Shown here: one piece after another, positions 1 to 8,091 of the stretch | Layout: each line of letters opens with the position of its first letter | How positions within the stretch are numbered: position 1 is the first letter of the stretch | NCBI GenBank assembly: GCA_945906725.1 | Contig: CAMDRI010000009.1 | Coordinates: 1 to 60,466 of the forward strand | Direction of reading: 5' to 3' | DNA length: 60,466 bases | DNA from: Candidatus Kuenenia stuttgartensis | GTDB lineage: Bacteria; Planctomycetota; Planctomycetia; Planctomycetales; Planctomycetaceae | Notes under the pieces: model-generated | Database searches by the model: none | Told to the model about the DNA's origin: nothing | Seen by the model: the letters and a program-made list of their open reading frames with translations, nothing else | Made by a program: the position numbers and the translations under genes

Positions 1-713
1 GCGGGACCGTGTTTCTCGACGAGGTCGCTGACATCCCACTTCCGTTGCAGATCAAACTGCTACGAGCGCTCGAACATGGCGAGATCGTTCCGGTTGGCTC
101 CGACAAACCGCGCACGATCGACTTCCGATTGGTGTCAGCGACGCACCAACATCTCAGCGAAAAGGTCGGCACCGGAGCGTTTCGCCACGATCTATTCTTC
201 CGGCTGGTGACATTCCAAATCGAGCTGCCGCCGCTGCGCGAACGGGGAGCCGACCTCCTCGAACTGACCGAGCACTTCATCACCAGCTTGACCGCCAAAA
301 ACCAACTCCCTCGGCCGACGCTCAGCAAGCGAGCCGAAGCCGAGCTGGCCCGTCGCCCGTGGCACGGCAACGTCCGCGAGTTGCGAAACGCGATCGAGCA
401 TGCCGTCATCATCGCTCGCGGCGGACAGATCGAGCCGGATCAATTCCCGCCACCGGCTCCACCTGCCGGCGTCCTTACTGGCGGGTTGCCAACCGCGACG
501 CTTGCGCAGCTCATTCAGCAATGGACCGCCGCGTGCTTGCGAGAGGACGGCGAACGCGAAGACCTCTACGAACGGTTCCTGAGCATCGTTGAACCGCCGC
601 TGTTAAATGCCATGCTGACGCATGAGCTAAGACAATGCACGTCCGCAGCTCGCAAGCTCGGCCTGCATCGGCACACGCTTCGCAAAAAGCTCGACCAGTA
701 CGGGATCGAATAG
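1..713 (+). CDS. sigma-54-dependent transcriptional activator, C-terminal part (5' end outside window)
   Basis: The reading frame enters from the left edge, so the N-terminal half is missing. The first visible residues, GTVFLDE, are the Walker B motif of a sigma-54 interacting AAA+ domain. They are followed by the expected LLRALE helix, an FRHDLFFRL segment carrying likely arginine-finger residues and the WHGNVRELRNAIEHAV sensor II region. The last 30 residues (CTSAARKLGLHRHTLRKKL) form a Fis-type helix-turn-helix. The protein would remodel sigma-54 RNA polymerase at enhancer-bound promoters; its signal input and target genes cannot be read here. It faces a second activator of the same class (778-2187) end to end, with a short inverted repeat between them. 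The GTG at position 9 is internal, not the start. Family assignment is secure. Confidence 0.93.
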   Translation, partial: GTVFLDEVADIPLPLQIKLLRALEHGEIVPVGSDKPRTIDFRLVSATHQHLSEKVGTGAFRHDLFFRLVTFQIELPPLRERGADLLELTEHFITSLTAKNQLPRPTLSKRAEAELARRPWHGNVRELRNAIEHAVIIARGGQIEPDQFPPPAPPAGVLTGGLPTATLAQLIQQWTAACLREDGEREDLYERFLSIVEPPLLNAMLTHELRQCTSAARKLGLHRHTLRKKLDQYGIE

Positions 714-782
714 CTCAGAAAGCAGTAAGCCGTAAGCAGTAGACAGAAACATTCACTGCATTCTGCCTTCTGATTCCTCACT
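714..782. repeat. imperfect inverted repeat made of GCAGTAAG-like words
   Basis: Between the convergent activators lies a low-complexity inverted repeat: the left side iterates AGCAGTAAGC-type words and the right side iterates their complements (CACTGCATTCTGCC, CTCACTGCAT). The TGA stop codon of the minus-strand activator (778-780) lies inside the right arm. It may serve as a bidirectional terminator, or be a copy of the iterated-word repeats also seen at 48167-48278 and 50766-50852. Confidence 0.5.
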
Positions 783-2187
783 GCATCATGCCGTACTTCT
801 TCATCTTGTTGTACAGCGTCACACGACTGATGCCGAGTTTCTTCGCCGTGTTCGTTCGGCTGAAATTGTTCTTCAGTAAGGTCTGCTCGATGATCTCTCG
901 TTCGGTGAGCGAGATCTGGCGATTGAGTGTCGCGGCGCTGTTGTTGGTCATCGACGTGCCCAGTTGGACCGAAGGATCGTTCGTCGGCCCGGCGTTGCCG
1001 ACCAGGATGTCGTAGGGCAATTGATCGGAAGTCAACACGCCATTGCGGCAGTAGATGACCGCTCGCTGGATAACGTTTTCCAACTCGCGGACGTTGCCCG
1101 GCCAAGGGTAGGAGTACAACGCGCCGAACAAGCTGTCGTCGATTCGCTCGATCTTGATGTTGTGCTTCGCAGCCGACTGCGCCACGAACTTGCGAGCCAA
1201 CGGTCCGATGTCTGGCTTGCGATCGCGCAGCGGAGCCACTTCAAACTTGAGCATGCTGAGCCGGTAATACAGGTCGGGACGAAAGCGGCCCTTCTCGACA
1301 AGTGGTTTCAGATCGAGGTTGCTGGCGACGACCAACCGCGCCTGTGACTTGTAGGTCTTGTTGGAACCAACCGGCTCGAATTCTCCGGTTTCGATCGCAC
1401 GCAGAATTTTGACTTGCTGTTCCGGTCCGAGCACGTCAATTTCGTCGAGCAGAATCGTTCCGCGTCCCGCCGCGAGGAATTTGCCTTCCTTGTCGGCGTG
1501 AGCGCCCGTGAAGGCTCCCTTCACATGGCCGAAGAGTTCACTCTCAATCAGTTCGCTGGGCAACGCTCCGCAGGCGACGTGCAGAAATGCCTCGTTTCGC
1601 CGTGGTGAAACTTCGTGAATCAACTTGGCCAGGAACGTTTTGCCGGATCCGGTCTCGCCGATCAGCAGCACGGTCACGTCGTGCTGAGCAGCGACTTCCA
1701 ACTCGACCAACATCCGCCGAAGTTGTGGCGTGTTGGTTTCGAACTTCCGCGTGATGCCGTGCAGCACGGCGTCTGGTTCATTGAAATCGATCGGTGGCGG
1801 CGCGACGTCGCTCGCCATCGCGGTCTGCGGTGGAAACGTCTCGTTGACCCACGCGACGACTTGCTCGACGCCGATGTCGCCTCGCAGATGCGACATGTTG
1901 CCGCAAGCCACGAGTGGTTCGGGACAGTCCGCAGTCGTCAGCAGGAGAACCTGCAAGTCGGTCAGCCGGTGACTAAGTTGACTGATGACGTACTCTTGAG
2001 CGTGCCCGCCATCGTTGGCGACTTGAAAATCACCGACCAAGATGTGTGCCTTATGTTTCAAGCACAGCTCACCAGCTTTTTGCACGGTGTCGCTGAGCAG
2101 CACGTCAAAGCGTTCGCTCAATGCCAGCGAAAGATCCGAGGACAAAATTGGATGGCGACTGCAAACAATGATGATCGGCTTGCTCAT
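778..2187 (-). CDS. sigma-54-dependent response-regulator-like activator with degenerate receiver domain
   Basis: This 469-residue protein has three parts. Residues 1-120 have the length and pattern of a receiver domain; an aspartate is present at the usual phosphorylation position (D53, ILVGDF), but the acidic pair after strand 1 is absent (IIIVCSRH), so phosphorylation is doubtful. Residues 140-385 are a complete sigma-54 AAA+ domain: Walker A GETGSGKT at 177-184, sigma-54-contacting GAFTGA at 224-229, Walker B GTILLDE at 243-249 and PWPGNVRELENVIQRAV near 361-377. Residues 440-465 are a Fis-type helix-turn-helix. It belongs to the NtrC-type activators, and intact GAFTGA implies that it engages sigma-54. 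No partner kinase is adjacent. It is transcribed toward gene 1-713, and its upstream region holds repeats. Confidence 0.92.
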   Translation of the reverse strand: MSKPIIIVCSRHPILSSDLSLALSERFDVLLSDTVQKAGELCLKHKAHILVGDFQVANDGGHAQEYVISQLSHRLTDLQVLLLTTADCPEPLVACGNMSHLRGDIGVEQVVAWVNETFPPQTAMASDVAPPPIDFNEPDAVLHGITRKFETNTPQLRRMLVELEVAAQHDVTVLLIGETGSGKTFLAKLIHEVSPRRNEAFLHVACGALPSELIESELFGHVKGAFTGAHADKEGKFLAAGRGTILLDEIDVLGPEQQVKILRAIETGEFEPVGSNKTYKSQARLVVASNLDLKPLVEKGRFRPDLYYRLSMLKFEVAPLRDRKPDIGPLARKFVAQSAAKHNIKIERIDDSLFGALYSYPWPGNVRELENVIQRAVIYCRNGVLTSDQLPYDILVGNAGPTNDPSVQLGTSMTNNSAATLNRQISLTEREIIEQTLLKNNFSRTNTAKKLGISRVTLYNKMKKYGMMQ

Positions 2188-2198
2188 GGAGAAACTCC

Positions 2199-2264
2199 GT
2201 GGGGCAGATTTTCAATCTGCCATGATCGCCGGATGGTGACGGGCAGGTTGAAAACCTGCCCCAC
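2199..2264. repeat. paired inverted repeat, GTGGGGCAG family
   Basis: Two arms, GTGGGGCAGATTTTC... (2199-2221) and the complement of GTGGGGCAGGTTTTC... (2241-2264), face each other. Each arm is itself a hairpin: GGCAGATT-TTC-AATCTGCC at 2203-2221 and GGCAGGTT-GAA-AACCTGCC at 2242-2260, both with perfect 8-bp stems. The same family occurs inside a coding sequence at 48886-48979. It sits just upstream of the activator start. Confidence 0.85.
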
Positions 2265-2472
2265 GAGGTCGGCGTGTTCACGTCTTGAACAAAGCCAATG
2301 CCAATCGCGTCAACTTTCCGAAACGGACGTCAAGAAGCCTGACCACGCCGAGAAATACCGAGTATTCCACGGTGCCTTGGAGATTGAGACTTGGCGATGT
2401 GGCGAATCGGCAACGCGACATTGCTGCGCTTCGGCAACGGACGTGGAGAAAACGAATCGCGGAGCCAAGAGA

Positions 2473-2542
2473 GCCGTACCACGACCGTCAGGAAGCGGAC
2501 CGATCGCCGATGGCTGGCCGCTCCCTAACGGTCGCGGTACGG
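2473..2542. repeat. 25-bp-arm inverted repeat
   Basis: Arms of 25 bp at 2474-2498 and 2518-2542 pair with three mismatches, starting CCGTACC and ending AAGCGG or GAGCGG. The arms enclose about 19 bases. It lies 10 bases before the ispD start codon. The region 2188-2552 otherwise shows no gene, so its 365 bases are mostly this and the preceding repeat pair plus the two promoter regions. Confidence 0.8.
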
Positions 2543-2552
2543 TTTTCCGATC

Positions 2553-3341
2553 ATGACAGCTACTTCTCGATCCACCTTCGCCGTAATTCTTCCCGCCGCA
2601 GGCAAAAGTACTCGCTTCGCCGGAGCCAAGGGGGACGGCTTGGCCGCGCTGGGAATGGCGACTCCCCAGAAGAAGGCGTTTCAAGATTTGAAGGGGCGGC
2701 CGGTCTGGCTCAGAGCGCTCGAACCATTCATCAACCGGGACGATGTCGTGCAGCGGATCGTGGCACTGTCACCGGAAGACCTCGATTGGTTCAAGAACAA
2801 GTACCGAGCGAACCTCGCATTCCTCGATCTGGAACTGATCGAAGGGGGCACCGAGCGGGCCGACACGGTCGAGCGAGCGCTGTCGCGAGTGCGAGCCGAT
2901 GTCGATTTCGTCGCGGTGCATGATGCTGCTCGACCACTGGTGGCTCACGAGTGGATCGACACGATCTTTCGCGCCGCCGAAAAACATGGCGCGGCCATTC
3001 CGGCAACGCCGATCAGCAGCACCTTAAAGCTTGTCGCTCCGGATGGCCGCATCGTGAAGACGGTCCCGCGCGATGGGCTGTGGGCGGCTCAGACACCCCA
3101 AGTCTTTCGACGGCAGTTGCTGCTCGATGCGTTTGCGCAGCGCGGCGTTTTTCAACCGACCGATGAGGCTCAGTTGATCGAACGGCTCGGCCAGCCGGTG
3201 CATGTCGTCGAGTGCTCGCCGATGAATCTGAAGATCACGTCGCAAGAAGATTTTCGACTGGCTCAAGCGCTGGTCGATCACATCCCCCAGCCAGGCATCG
3301 CGAAGATACTGCATCCGTTCGAGGACGAACGCTGGAAGTGA
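2553..3341 (+). CDS. ispD: 2-C-methyl-D-erythritol 4-phosphate cytidylyltransferase
   Basis: IspD transfers CMP from CTP to 2-C-methyl-D-erythritol 4-phosphate in the non-mevalonate isoprenoid pathway, in the cytosol. Recognisable family motifs run the length of the 262 residues: PAAGKSTR near residues 14-21, the basic PQKKAF segment replacing the usual PKQF, VAVHDAARPLV, LWAAQTPQVF, and the C-terminal NLKITSQEDFRLAQAL. Between the glycine-rich loop and the lysine segment there is an extra stretch of about 15 residues (AGAKGDGLAALGMAT) not usual in the family. No other isoprenoid gene is adjacent. No clear ribosome binding site precedes the ATG, which follows an inverted repeat closely; the frame would allow no earlier convincing start. 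Confidence 0.93.
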   Translation: MTATSRSTFAVILPAAGKSTRFAGAKGDGLAALGMATPQKKAFQDLKGRPVWLRALEPFINRDDVVQRIVALSPEDLDWFKNKYRANLAFLDLELIEGGTERADTVERALSRVRADVDFVAVHDAARPLVAHEWIDTIFRAAEKHGAAIPATPISSTLKLVAPDGRIVKTVPRDGLWAAQTPQVFRRQLLLDAFAQRGVFQPTDEAQLIERLGQPVHVVECSPMNLKITSQEDFRLAQALVDHIPQPGIAKILHPFEDERWK

Positions 3342-3375
3342 CGTAGCCGCGTTTCCTGGAGTACGACGACTGAGG

Positions 3376-6300
3376 TCACTGCCGGCTGGTCCCTTTCGGC
3401 ATCATGCCTTGTCCCATCGGGAAGATCGTCTGCGGGATCGCTTTGAGCGCTTCGTCGACCGGCGAACTGGGATTGATTTGGACGTTGGGGTTGGACAATT
3501 TACCCGTCACGTCCGCACGGACCCAGCCTTTGGTCGCCGCCCCCACCAGTTCGTGCAGGATCGGTATCGGAATCTGATTGCGGGGCAGGAACGAATACAA
3601 CTTGAGTCGCACATTGTTTTCGAAGTCTGCCGTCCCAGCACCAACAAAGCTGATCGCATCTCCATTCAAGACGATGGATTTGAACTGAAATTGTGCTTTG
3701 CGAATGTCGAAATTCAGTTCCGCAGAATTAAAGGTGTAGTCGTCAGGCGGCGTGAAGCTCAGCCCCTGATACATTTTCAACATGACCGGCATGTCGAGCA
3801 ACGCGGCTCGGGTAATCTGCATACGGCCGCTGCCGACAACACCTTGGGATGTGCTGCCCTTGCCCCGCAATTCAACCGAGCCATTCACCACGCCCCGCAA
3901 GTCGCGTTGTTTGGGAGCGTGCAGCGCGGCAAATCGTTCCAGCCGAGCGTTGCGCAGCCGCATCACGATTCGATAGTCGGGCGGCTCCGCCAACGTTGCC
4001 GCTCCGTCGATCTCCAGCGTACCACCGAAAAGCTGTGCAATGAGCGGCGGGACTTTCTGCGAATCTCCGGCTCCAAACAACAGCGTCCCATTCACGACTC
4101 GGAACGGGCCTTTGATGTCGGAGAGGTCGTAATCGAGGATGCGAGCCTTAGCAAAATCCACCCTGCCGCCAATCTTCGCCTCGACTCCATCCCACTCTCC
4201 TTTGGACCACATTTTTCCGCTCAGATTCTTGAAATCGAGGCCGGTGTGAATCGTGCCGCCGGAGAAATACGTGTCCAAGTCCCAAGCGGCGGTGATCGGC
4301 ACTTGGGGCTCAGAGGCTCCCTTGAAATCTATCACACCGTCGATACGCAGCGACTGCTGCGGATCGAGGCTCGCGAAGAGCTGTCGCAACCCCGGCAACT
4401 GCGAGAGCGCGTCGAGCAACTCCTGATTCGGCGTCAAATTCTCAATCGTGAATTTGTCGAAGTGAGCACGCCAGATGCCGTCCGGCTCCACCGATTGACA
4501 GCCCGAAGCCAAAATGTTCGTCTCGCCATTCCGAGCCTCAATCGACTTGATGATCACTTTGGGTAATCCGTTCTCGCCAGGGCCATAGGAAAGGCTGGCT
4601 CGCAAGTCGTCCAAGCGATACGGCAGCATCTTGAGCGACAGGCTCCCCTTCGTCAGTTCGATGCTCGACATCCGAATGTCCGCCGGCCGGTCGCTCAGCC
4701 AATGCACGTCGGTGACGACATCCACAAATCCGGTGGGGCGAGTTTCCTCCCGGACTCGTTTCAATGCTGCCGGCATTGCGTCGAACAGCGCTTTGTCCAA
4801 CGGAGCACCTCGCGCGATGATTCGCAGCGTCAACTCGCCGACGTTTTGGTTCACTTTGTGGTAGTCACCCATCGCCTCAATGCGAGCATCGCCATGTCGG
4901 CCGCGCATTTCCTTGAATTCAAAGGTCGAGCCAAACGCGGTCAACCGACCGGTAATGCCCTCGATCGGATAGGGAAACGCGTCGTAGTTCATCGCCCCAT
5001 TTCTCAGCACGGCGTCGATGATCGGGATAAACGGTTGTTTCGGCGCTTTCGTCAGCCGTACGGTGCCGTCGATCAATCCGGTCAGTCGCATCTTCTGGAT
5101 GGCCAATCGAATCTGTGGATTGCAGGCGTTGATAAACGTCTCGTCGATCGGCAAGTCGGAAGTGAGAATATTGAGCAGAACCGTCGCGTCCGGCCCCGGA
5201 TTGTTGACCCCCCCCTCGAGCCTGATTGGCCGCCCGCCTGCCAGGCCACTCATGTCGATGATCAGGTCGCGGCCTTGCTGAGTAATGGAGCCGTTCACAT
5301 GCTCGATCGGATAAGAAAACGCATCGTGCCGAACAGAGCAGTCCTTCGCCGTGACCAGTAATCCCTCCGGCCGCCAACGTCCTCCCTCATGCACCAGGAA
5401 GGCGTGCAGGTTGAGCTCGCCGATCGGATGGTGCGCATCGTACATACGGCCGAACCCCGCGGACAGCCGATTGCGCAGCCGCTGATCACAGACGACATTG
5501 TCGATCGTGATTTCGATCTTTCCGGGATACCCGGCTTCGCGACCCGCCAACTCGCCATTCACACGCAGCTTGGTGGTCCCGTTGTGAGCGGTCAGTTCCT
5601 TCACGACGAACCGGTCGTTGTCGGCGTACAGATCACCTCGCAACTGTTGCAGAGCAAACGGCAGCGCGGGATTCGTGATCTCGCCGTCGGCGATCTTCGT
5701 GGTGACGCGAAACGTCGGTGTTGTGTTCGGCTCCGGCCGCGAAACTCGGAATGCGACGTTGAACACAGCCTTCAAGCCCATAATCGAATCCGCCGCGCCC
5801 GCGGTCGTCGCCGGTGCCGGCATCGCGAATACCCCCCCCCCTTGAGCATCCGGCGGAGCCGACAACATCGCGAGGAATTTGGCTTCCCACTCTGCCAACT
5901 TCGTGCGGACGTCCGGGGCGAAACTGGCGACGACACCGACCATTTCCTGGCTGGCGGTGATCTGCGTCAGCTCGCCGTCGAGCTGACCCGTGTGCTCGTC
6001 GATTTGCCAGCGGCCTTGCAGTTTGATGCCACCCGCATGTTCGCAGTGCGAAGTCGCCGTGATCTGAAACTGCCGCTTTCCCGACGGCAGCAATTCAATG
6101 TCCACATGCTCCAACGTCAGCACGCCCGGCGGAATACCCGGTGCCTGTTCGACTCGGACAACGACCGTGCCGTCTTCCATCAAAATCTCTGGCAGGCTCC
6201 CCTTCTCTTGGCTCGGCGGAGGCACCAGCGGTTCCCAATTCCAACGTCCATCGTGACCGCGCACGATCTCCAACCGAGGCGACTTGATGACGACCTTCTG

Positions 6301-6618
6301 CACCTCCAACTGCTGCCGCTCGATGAGCGCGTCCCGATTGATATGCACGACCGTTTCCGGCATTTGCACAATCGGAGTGTCACCACCCGGAGGCGTCAGC
6401 GAGAAATCCGTCAGCACCACGTCATGCCCGAAGTCGTACTGCACCGAGTCAAGACCAAGCTCCGCGTCCGGCAGCAGTTTTTGCAATGACGCCATCACCT
6501 GCTGTTTGAGGACCGCATCACGGCCGTTCCACGCGCGCAGCAATTCCCGCCGGCCGATGTAGGCCCCCGCCATCACCAGCACGATCATCCACAGTAGAGT
6601 TTTAACGAGTGTTTTCAT
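3376..6618 (-). CDS. AsmA-like inner-membrane-anchored envelope protein
   Basis: A 1080-residue protein with one N-terminal membrane anchor (about residues 5-25) and a very long periplasmic region rich in short alternating beta strands. The C-terminal part (from about 900: SGRMQITRAALLDMPVM, then GAGTADFENNVRLKLYSFLP) has the AsmA-like C-terminal pattern. This family, which includes YhdP and TamB, is proposed to bridge the periplasm for lipid or outer-membrane protein transport; the precise role here is inference. Its ATG overlaps the stop of the upstream glycosyltransferase by four bases, so the two are co-translated. A run of ten C (5832-5841) codes for a glycine-rich linker, and the frame is intact across it. 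Confidence 0.8.
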   Translation of the reverse strand: MKTLVKTLLWMIVLVMAGAYIGRRELLRAWNGRDAVLKQQVMASLQKLLPDAELGLDSVQYDFGHDVVLTDFSLTPPGGDTPIVQMPETVVHINRDALIERQQLEVQKVVIKSPRLEIVRGHDGRWNWEPLVPPPSQEKGSLPEILMEDGTVVVRVEQAPGIPPGVLTLEHVDIELLPSGKRQFQITATSHCEHAGGIKLQGRWQIDEHTGQLDGELTQITASQEMVGVVASFAPDVRTKLAEWEAKFLAMLSAPPDAQGGGVFAMPAPATTAGAADSIMGLKAVFNVAFRVSRPEPNTTPTFRVTTKIADGEITNPALPFALQQLRGDLYADNDRFVVKELTAHNGTTKLRVNGELAGREAGYPGKIEITIDNVVCDQRLRNRLSAGFGRMYDAHHPIGELNLHAFLVHEGGRWRPEGLLVTAKDCSVRHDAFSYPIEHVNGSITQQGRDLIIDMSGLAGGRPIRLEGGVNNPGPDATVLLNILTSDLPIDETFINACNPQIRLAIQKMRLTGLIDGTVRLTKAPKQPFIPIIDAVLRNGAMNYDAFPYPIEGITGRLTAFGSTFEFKEMRGRHGDARIEAMGDYHKVNQNVGELTLRIIARGAPLDKALFDAMPAALKRVREETRPTGFVDVVTDVHWLSDRPADIRMSSIELTKGSLSLKMLPYRLDDLRASLSYGPGENGLPKVIIKSIEARNGETNILASGCQSVEPDGIWRAHFDKFTIENLTPNQELLDALSQLPGLRQLFASLDPQQSLRIDGVIDFKGASEPQVPITAAWDLDTYFSGGTIHTGLDFKNLSGKMWSKGEWDGVEAKIGGRVDFAKARILDYDLSDIKGPFRVVNGTLLFGAGDSQKVPPLIAQLFGGTLEIDGAATLAEPPDYRIVMRLRNARLERFAALHAPKQRDLRGVVNGSVELRGKGSTSQGVVGSGRMQITRAALLDMPVMLKMYQGLSFTPPDDYTFNSAELNFDIRKAQFQFKSIVLNGDAISFVGAGTADFENNVRLKLYSFLPRNQIPIPILHELVGAATKGWVRADVTGKLSNPNVQINPSSPVDEALKAIPQTIFPMGQGMMPKGTSRQ

Positions 6619-7955
6619 CCGTCAGTTTTCTTGCTGCTTCGTCGCCCGAACCAATCGCTCAACCCAACCGCTGCCAGCACGCACAGCGAATACTCCGCCG
6701 GCAGCCGATACCTCAGCGAGCCGACGAACACCGCGTGAATCGCCGCAAAGTACAGAATCGGCCCCAACGGTAGCAGCCAGGCCCACGGCCGATGTCGCGC
6801 GAGCCACCCGCCGCGAACCGCCAGCACACAAACGGGCACAAAGAATCCCGCGACGAGCAGTGCCGGCCCGGCACCGCCAAACTGCTCCGCGTTCGGCCAC
6901 GGCATCCAGTAGCGCTGCAGTTTTCGGAAGGTTAGCTCGATCGCGTGTCCGGGATGTTGACTGGCGTATCGCCACGCGGCTGACTTGTAGTGCTGATCGA
7001 CTTCCCACTCCGACTTGGTCGCCATTAAGTTGTCGCGATCGAAGAACGCCATGTTGCTGTCGCCGTTCGCATCGGGATTCAGACCGTCGTACAAGCTCGG
7101 CCCCGACCACAACGTCGTGAACTCCCAATGCCCGCAGACCGAATGATTCCGCCACGCCCACGGCAACAACGCGCCGAACAAGGCCAACAACATCACCGCC
7201 ACATCGAACCGACAGCCGAAAGCCGTTAGCCGTTGGCCGTGATACCGTTTTTTGAAACTCAGCGCGATCACCACAGATGCCAGAATCGGCCCCGCAAGCA
7301 ACCAACTCGGACGCACATAAGTCGCGATCGCGATGCTGACGCCAGTGAAGACAGGCCAAAGAACGGCACAACGGCTGTCGGCTTTCGGCTGTCGGCCGTC
7401 GGCCGAAAACCATTTCGCAACACACCAGACGCTGATCGTCAGAGTCAGAGCGAACAACGTCTCGCTCAACAGCAGCACGCTGAAACCGATCATCACCGGT
7501 GAGACGGCTGTCAGTCCGCAGGCGATCAAGCCGACTCGTTCGTCGAACAGTTGCCGTCCGAGCAAATACACCACGCCGCACGCCGCCGTACCGATCACCG
7601 CCAGCAGATACCGCGCGGCCAGCGGGCGTTCGCCAAACAGTTTCATCGACAATGCCAGCACCGCGGGGAAGCCAGGCATCCGATGCACTCGTCGAGGCGG
7701 GTCGGCAAATGAAAAGTCCTCGCCGGCGGCGATCTTCCGAGCGAGTTGCCAATAGCCTTCGGCATCTCCAGCGATGAGGCACAGTTGGTCGCCGACTTTC
7801 TGTTGCACGGCATATGCCGTCGCCAGTCGCATGACCAACGCCACGAGTAAGATCGCGATCAGCCACGTCCGTCCTTGGACCATGTCCCGCCCCAACTTCT
7901 GGAAAAAGTGGCGGATGCTACGACTGCCTGCCGAACACCACAAGACGGCTTCCAA
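6615..7955 (-). CDS. GT39-like integral membrane glycosyltransferase (ArnT/PMT type)
   Basis: This 446-residue, mainly hydrophobic protein has about ten membrane segments. The first external loop carries AGDAEGYWQLARKIAAGEDF and HRMPGFP, matching the acidic and PGFP motifs of family 39 glycosyltransferases, which move a sugar from a polyprenyl-phosphate carrier to an envelope acceptor. The acceptor is unknown. A start at 7883 (MVQGRTWLIAILLV) would place the first membrane segment directly at the N terminus and is an equally good choice. It overlaps the AsmA-like gene by four bases. Two stretches of dispersed repeat lie inside the frame and code for FSADGRQPKADSR and HGQRLTAFGCR in loops between membrane segments. 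Confidence 0.8.
   Translation of the reverse strand: MEAVLWCSAGSRSIRHFFQKLGRDMVQGRTWLIAILLVALVMRLATAYAVQQKVGDQLCLIAGDAEGYWQLARKIAAGEDFSFADPPRRVHRMPGFPAVLALSMKLFGERPLAARYLLAVIGTAACGVVYLLGRQLFDERVGLIACGLTAVSPVMIGFSVLLLSETLFALTLTISVWCVAKWFSADGRQPKADSRCAVLWPVFTGVSIAIATYVRPSWLLAGPILASVVIALSFKKRYHGQRLTAFGCRFDVAVMLLALFGALLPWAWRNHSVCGHWEFTTLWSGPSLYDGLNPDANGDSNMAFFDRDNLMATKSEWEVDQHYKSAAWRYASQHPGHAIELTFRKLQRYWMPWPNAEQFGGAGPALLVAGFFVPVCVLAVRGGWLARHRPWAWLLPLGPILYFAAIHAVFVGSLRYRLPAEYSLCVLAAVGLSDWFGRRSSKKTDG
7210..7394. repeat. inverted repeat pair inside the glycosyltransferase gene
   Basis: A 16-bp word CGACAGCCGAAAGCCG at 7210-7225 occurs in perfect inverted copy at 7379-7394. The left copy runs on into GCCGTGATACCGTTTTTT, which recurs at 55979-55998 upstream of an unrelated gene. 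The right copy encodes SADGRQPKA; a copy in the sulfatase (54826-54855) encodes SADGSRPSA. Confidence 0.7.
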
Positions 7956-8091
7956 TGACGATCAAAACTTGGGCGCACGACGCACTTTTGAAACTGCCGC
8001 CAGTAACTCCGATTGGCACGACTCCCGGCCGCGAGCTACAAACCGCTCAAACTTGCGAGCATCCTCGATCAACGTCTGAAGGAGCAGTCCC

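Noticed and set aside
3409-6489. Long plus-strand open frames opposite the AsmA-like gene
   Set aside because: Their translations are Arg/His-rich antisense products; the minus strand has a coherent 1080-residue protein.
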